DNA of 64,000 bases, taken from the NCBI RefSeq assembly GCF_004769635.1, contig NZ_RQGH01000009.1:186001-250000 (forward strand). The letters run 5' to 3'. The position numbers and the translations under genes are program-made. Source of the stretch: Leptospira jelokensis. GTDB taxonomy: Bacteria > Spirochaetota > Leptospiria > Leptospirales > Leptospiraceae. Positions 62,594 to 64,000 of this stretch are shown here, in pieces. Positions within the stretch are counted from its first letter, which is position 1; every line of letters begins with the position of its first letter. The notes beneath the pieces are model-generated. The model saw nothing but the letters and a program-made list of their open reading frames with translations. It did no database searches and was not told the origin of the DNA.

Positions 62594-64000
62594 GTTTGTT
62601 TGGCTCCTATCTGTGTTTTAAGATCTTCTAAAATCTGAATGGCACGATCAAAATCAAATTCGTCTACGACCTTTTGCAATTGGTTCCATTCCTTCGCCGA
62701 TTCACTACGACTGATCCAAGTTTCTAATTCCTTCCACAGAACTTGGTTTAGACTTCCCTTCTGGAAAGAGAGAATTAAGTCTTCGATATTTGTGATCTGG
62801 TTCGCATAAGTAGTGATAGGAGGAATCGATTCCAATTGTTCTTTGGATTCTTTACCGGACAAAGATCGAAGACCTTCGTTTCCTGATTCCATTTTCCTTC
62901 CATCATTTGCAACCATTCCAGGAATCCGTTCTTCGATTTCTGTCGAAAGTCTGTTTAGCGTGTCTAACATTTCATTCCAATCTGCTTTCGTAAAACGAAG
63001 GTTCCCATCCCGATTTTCCCATTGTTGCAATAATTGGTCTAAAACAAAAATCCCTAAATTGGTAGTTGCCCCCTTCCATTTGTGGAGGAGTTGTTTGGAA
63101 GATTCTATGGAAATGCCTTCTGGATTCGTTTGGGAAAACCACATCGTTTGCGCTTCAATGTATTCTTTCACTGCCCGAAGGTATGCGGTTTCGGATCCAT
63201 AAATTTGAACCCCACGTTTCCAATGGAAAGAAGGTTCGTTTGCCTCTTTCCCATTGGATTCCGAAAAGGCAAGCCCTTGGTTTCTATGAGGAATGTGCGA
63301 ATGATCCTTCCGATCCAAACCATTTGGATGGGAACTGGAAAACCAACTTGCAATTTCATGGAATAGTTCATCCACATCAATTGGTTTGGAAACAAATCCG
63401 TCCATTCCCGCTTGTTTTGCTTGTAATTTGTCTTCTTCGAAAACACTTGCTGACAAAGCGATGATTGGGGTGTGGTTTCTTTTTTGTTTTGTTTCTTCAA
63501 TGCGAATCTGTTTTGTTGCTTCGAGACCATCCATTTCTGGCATTTGGATGTCCATTAAAACCAAATCAAAATTTTGTTCCCGAAACCTATCAACCGCTTC
63601 ACGTCCGTTATTTGCAATTGTGACTTGGTGCCCGTTTGTTTCCATTAAGATTTGAATGAGTTCAACATTTTGTTTCACATCATCAACAATTAAGACCTTT
63701 AGATTTGGTAATGGCAAACTTGGGATTTCGGATATAACATTGGTGGCATTTCCTTTCGGAAGTGGTAAGGCAAAATAAAAATCACTACCCTTACCTATTT
63801 TGCTTGTCACCCAAATCTTTCCACCCATCAGTTCGACCAATTGTTTGGAAATCGTAGTCCCAAGACCCGTACCACCAAACCGTCTACTCATCGAAACATC
63901 TGCTTGTGTAAAGGGTTCAAAAATTTTATCCAATCGGTCTTCTGAGATTCCAATCCCTGTATCTTGAATGTGAAACTCCACCAAATTTCCGCTAGGTTTT
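62590..64000 (-). CDS. Hybrid sensor kinase (HATPase, receiver, Hpt), 5' end outside window
   Basis: The frame continues through the window edge, so only the C-terminal 470 residues are seen. They show the end of an HATPase (GIGISEDRLDKIFEPFTQADVSM, RFGGTGLGTTISKQLVELMGG), one receiver (KVLIVDDVKQNVELIQ, LVLMDIQMPEMDG, IIALSASVFEEDK, FVSKPI), and an Hpt-type domain with LHKWKGATTNLGIF as phospho-acceptor segment. The end is a helical tail. This is a phosphorelay kinase; its natural target is the HD-GYP regulator encoded by the overlapping next gene. Sensor domains lie beyond the window. Confidence 0.9.
   Translation of the reverse strand, partial: KPSGNLVEFHIQDTGIGISEDRLDKIFEPFTQADVSMSRRFGGTGLGTTISKQLVELMGGKIWVTSKIGKGSDFYFALPLPKGNATNVISEIPSLPLPNLKVLIVDDVKQNVELIQILMETNGHQVTIANNGREAVDRFREQNFDLVLMDIQMPEMDGLEATKQIRIEETKQKRNHTPIIALSASVFEEDKLQAKQAGMDGFVSKPIDVDELFHEIASWFSSSHPNGLDRKDHSHIPHRNQGLAFSESNGKEANEPSFHWKRGVQIYGSETAYLRAVKEYIEAQTMWFSQTNPEGISIESSKQLLHKWKGATTNLGIFVLDQLLQQWENRDGNLRFTKADWNEMLDTLNRLSTEIEERIPGMVANDGRKMESGNEGLRSLSGKESKEQLESIPPITTYANQITNIEDLILSFQKGSLNQVLWKELETWISRSESAKEWNQLQKVVDEFDFDRAIQILEDLKTQIGAKQT

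Overview
This window looks like the chromosome of a Leptospira species, most likely a saprophytic (L. biflexa-type) member. The GC content looks like about 40%. Support comes from a peptide deformylase closely resembling the known leptospiral enzyme, a short core-only flagellin, FliG and FliN, lipoproteins with relaxed spirochaetal lipoboxes, a metY-metX-metW methionine locus, an unusually large biotin carboxylase, and many signalling proteins. The species assignment is inferred from gene content, not computed. Nothing looks like a prophage, insertion sequence, CRISPR array or plasmid segment; the region reads as core chromosome.

Layout. 1-3.1 kb: two tandem SPFH membrane-scaffold proteins (the first cut by the window edge), an RNHCP-domain protein, a GNAT acetyltransferase and the flagellar switch protein FliN. 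3.2-6.7 kb: an AAA+ ATPase divergent from fliN, a secreted protein of unknown function, a zinc-ribbon membrane protein and RsmE. 6.65-14.2 kb: a putative outer-membrane beta protein, the metY-metX-metW operon with a recognisable promoter, a lipoprotein, and threonine dehydratase behind a 430-base non-coding stretch holding a terminator and a GC-rich inverted repeat. 14.4-16.5 kb: flagellin and IspH.

16.5-27.1 kb is a tightly packed signalling/chemotaxis operon on the + strand: sensor kinase, REC-ATPase protein, CheY, STAS protein, CheA, MCP with PAS repeats, CheW, CheD and CheB. No cheR is present. 27.1-35.0 kb, on the - strand, holds a small coiled-coil protein, a GAF/PP2C phosphatase fused to an RsbW-like kinase, a STAS antagonist (a partner-switching module), and then the two subunits of an acyl-CoA carboxylase.

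35-45 kb: tRNA-Ala, peptide deformylase, a stand-alone RND transporter, a NodB-type deacetylase, tyrS, glpD, a small AT-rich membrane protein and a lipoprotein. 45.2-49.6 kb: the macromolecular-synthesis operon rpsU-yqeY-dnaG-rpoD with its own promoter and terminator. 49.6-53.3 kb: a degenerate GGDEF-like protein, fructose-1,6-bisphosphatase, a small lipoprotein with a strong bidirectional terminator, and a degenerate HD-type protein. 53.4-56.8 kb: pdhA-pdhB-pdhC. 56.8-64 kb: a small beta-rich protein, fliG, tRNA-Asp, a CDP-alcohol phosphatidyltransferase, a histone-like lysine/alanine protein, a 630-base non-coding stretch ending in a near-perfect palindrome, a pair of class II aldolase-family genes, an HD-GYP response regulator and the C-terminal part of a hybrid sensor kinase cut by the window edge.

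Functional themes: motility and chemotaxis (fliN, flaB, fliG, che cluster), phosphorylation-based signalling (two-component, partner switching, c-di-GMP), central carbon and amino-acid metabolism (pdh, fbp, glpD, met, ilvA, acyl-CoA carboxylase) and the core replication, transcription and translation genes. TTG or GTG start codons are frequent. All start choices rest on ribosome-binding sites, family alignment from memory and overlap with neighbours; no database search was run.
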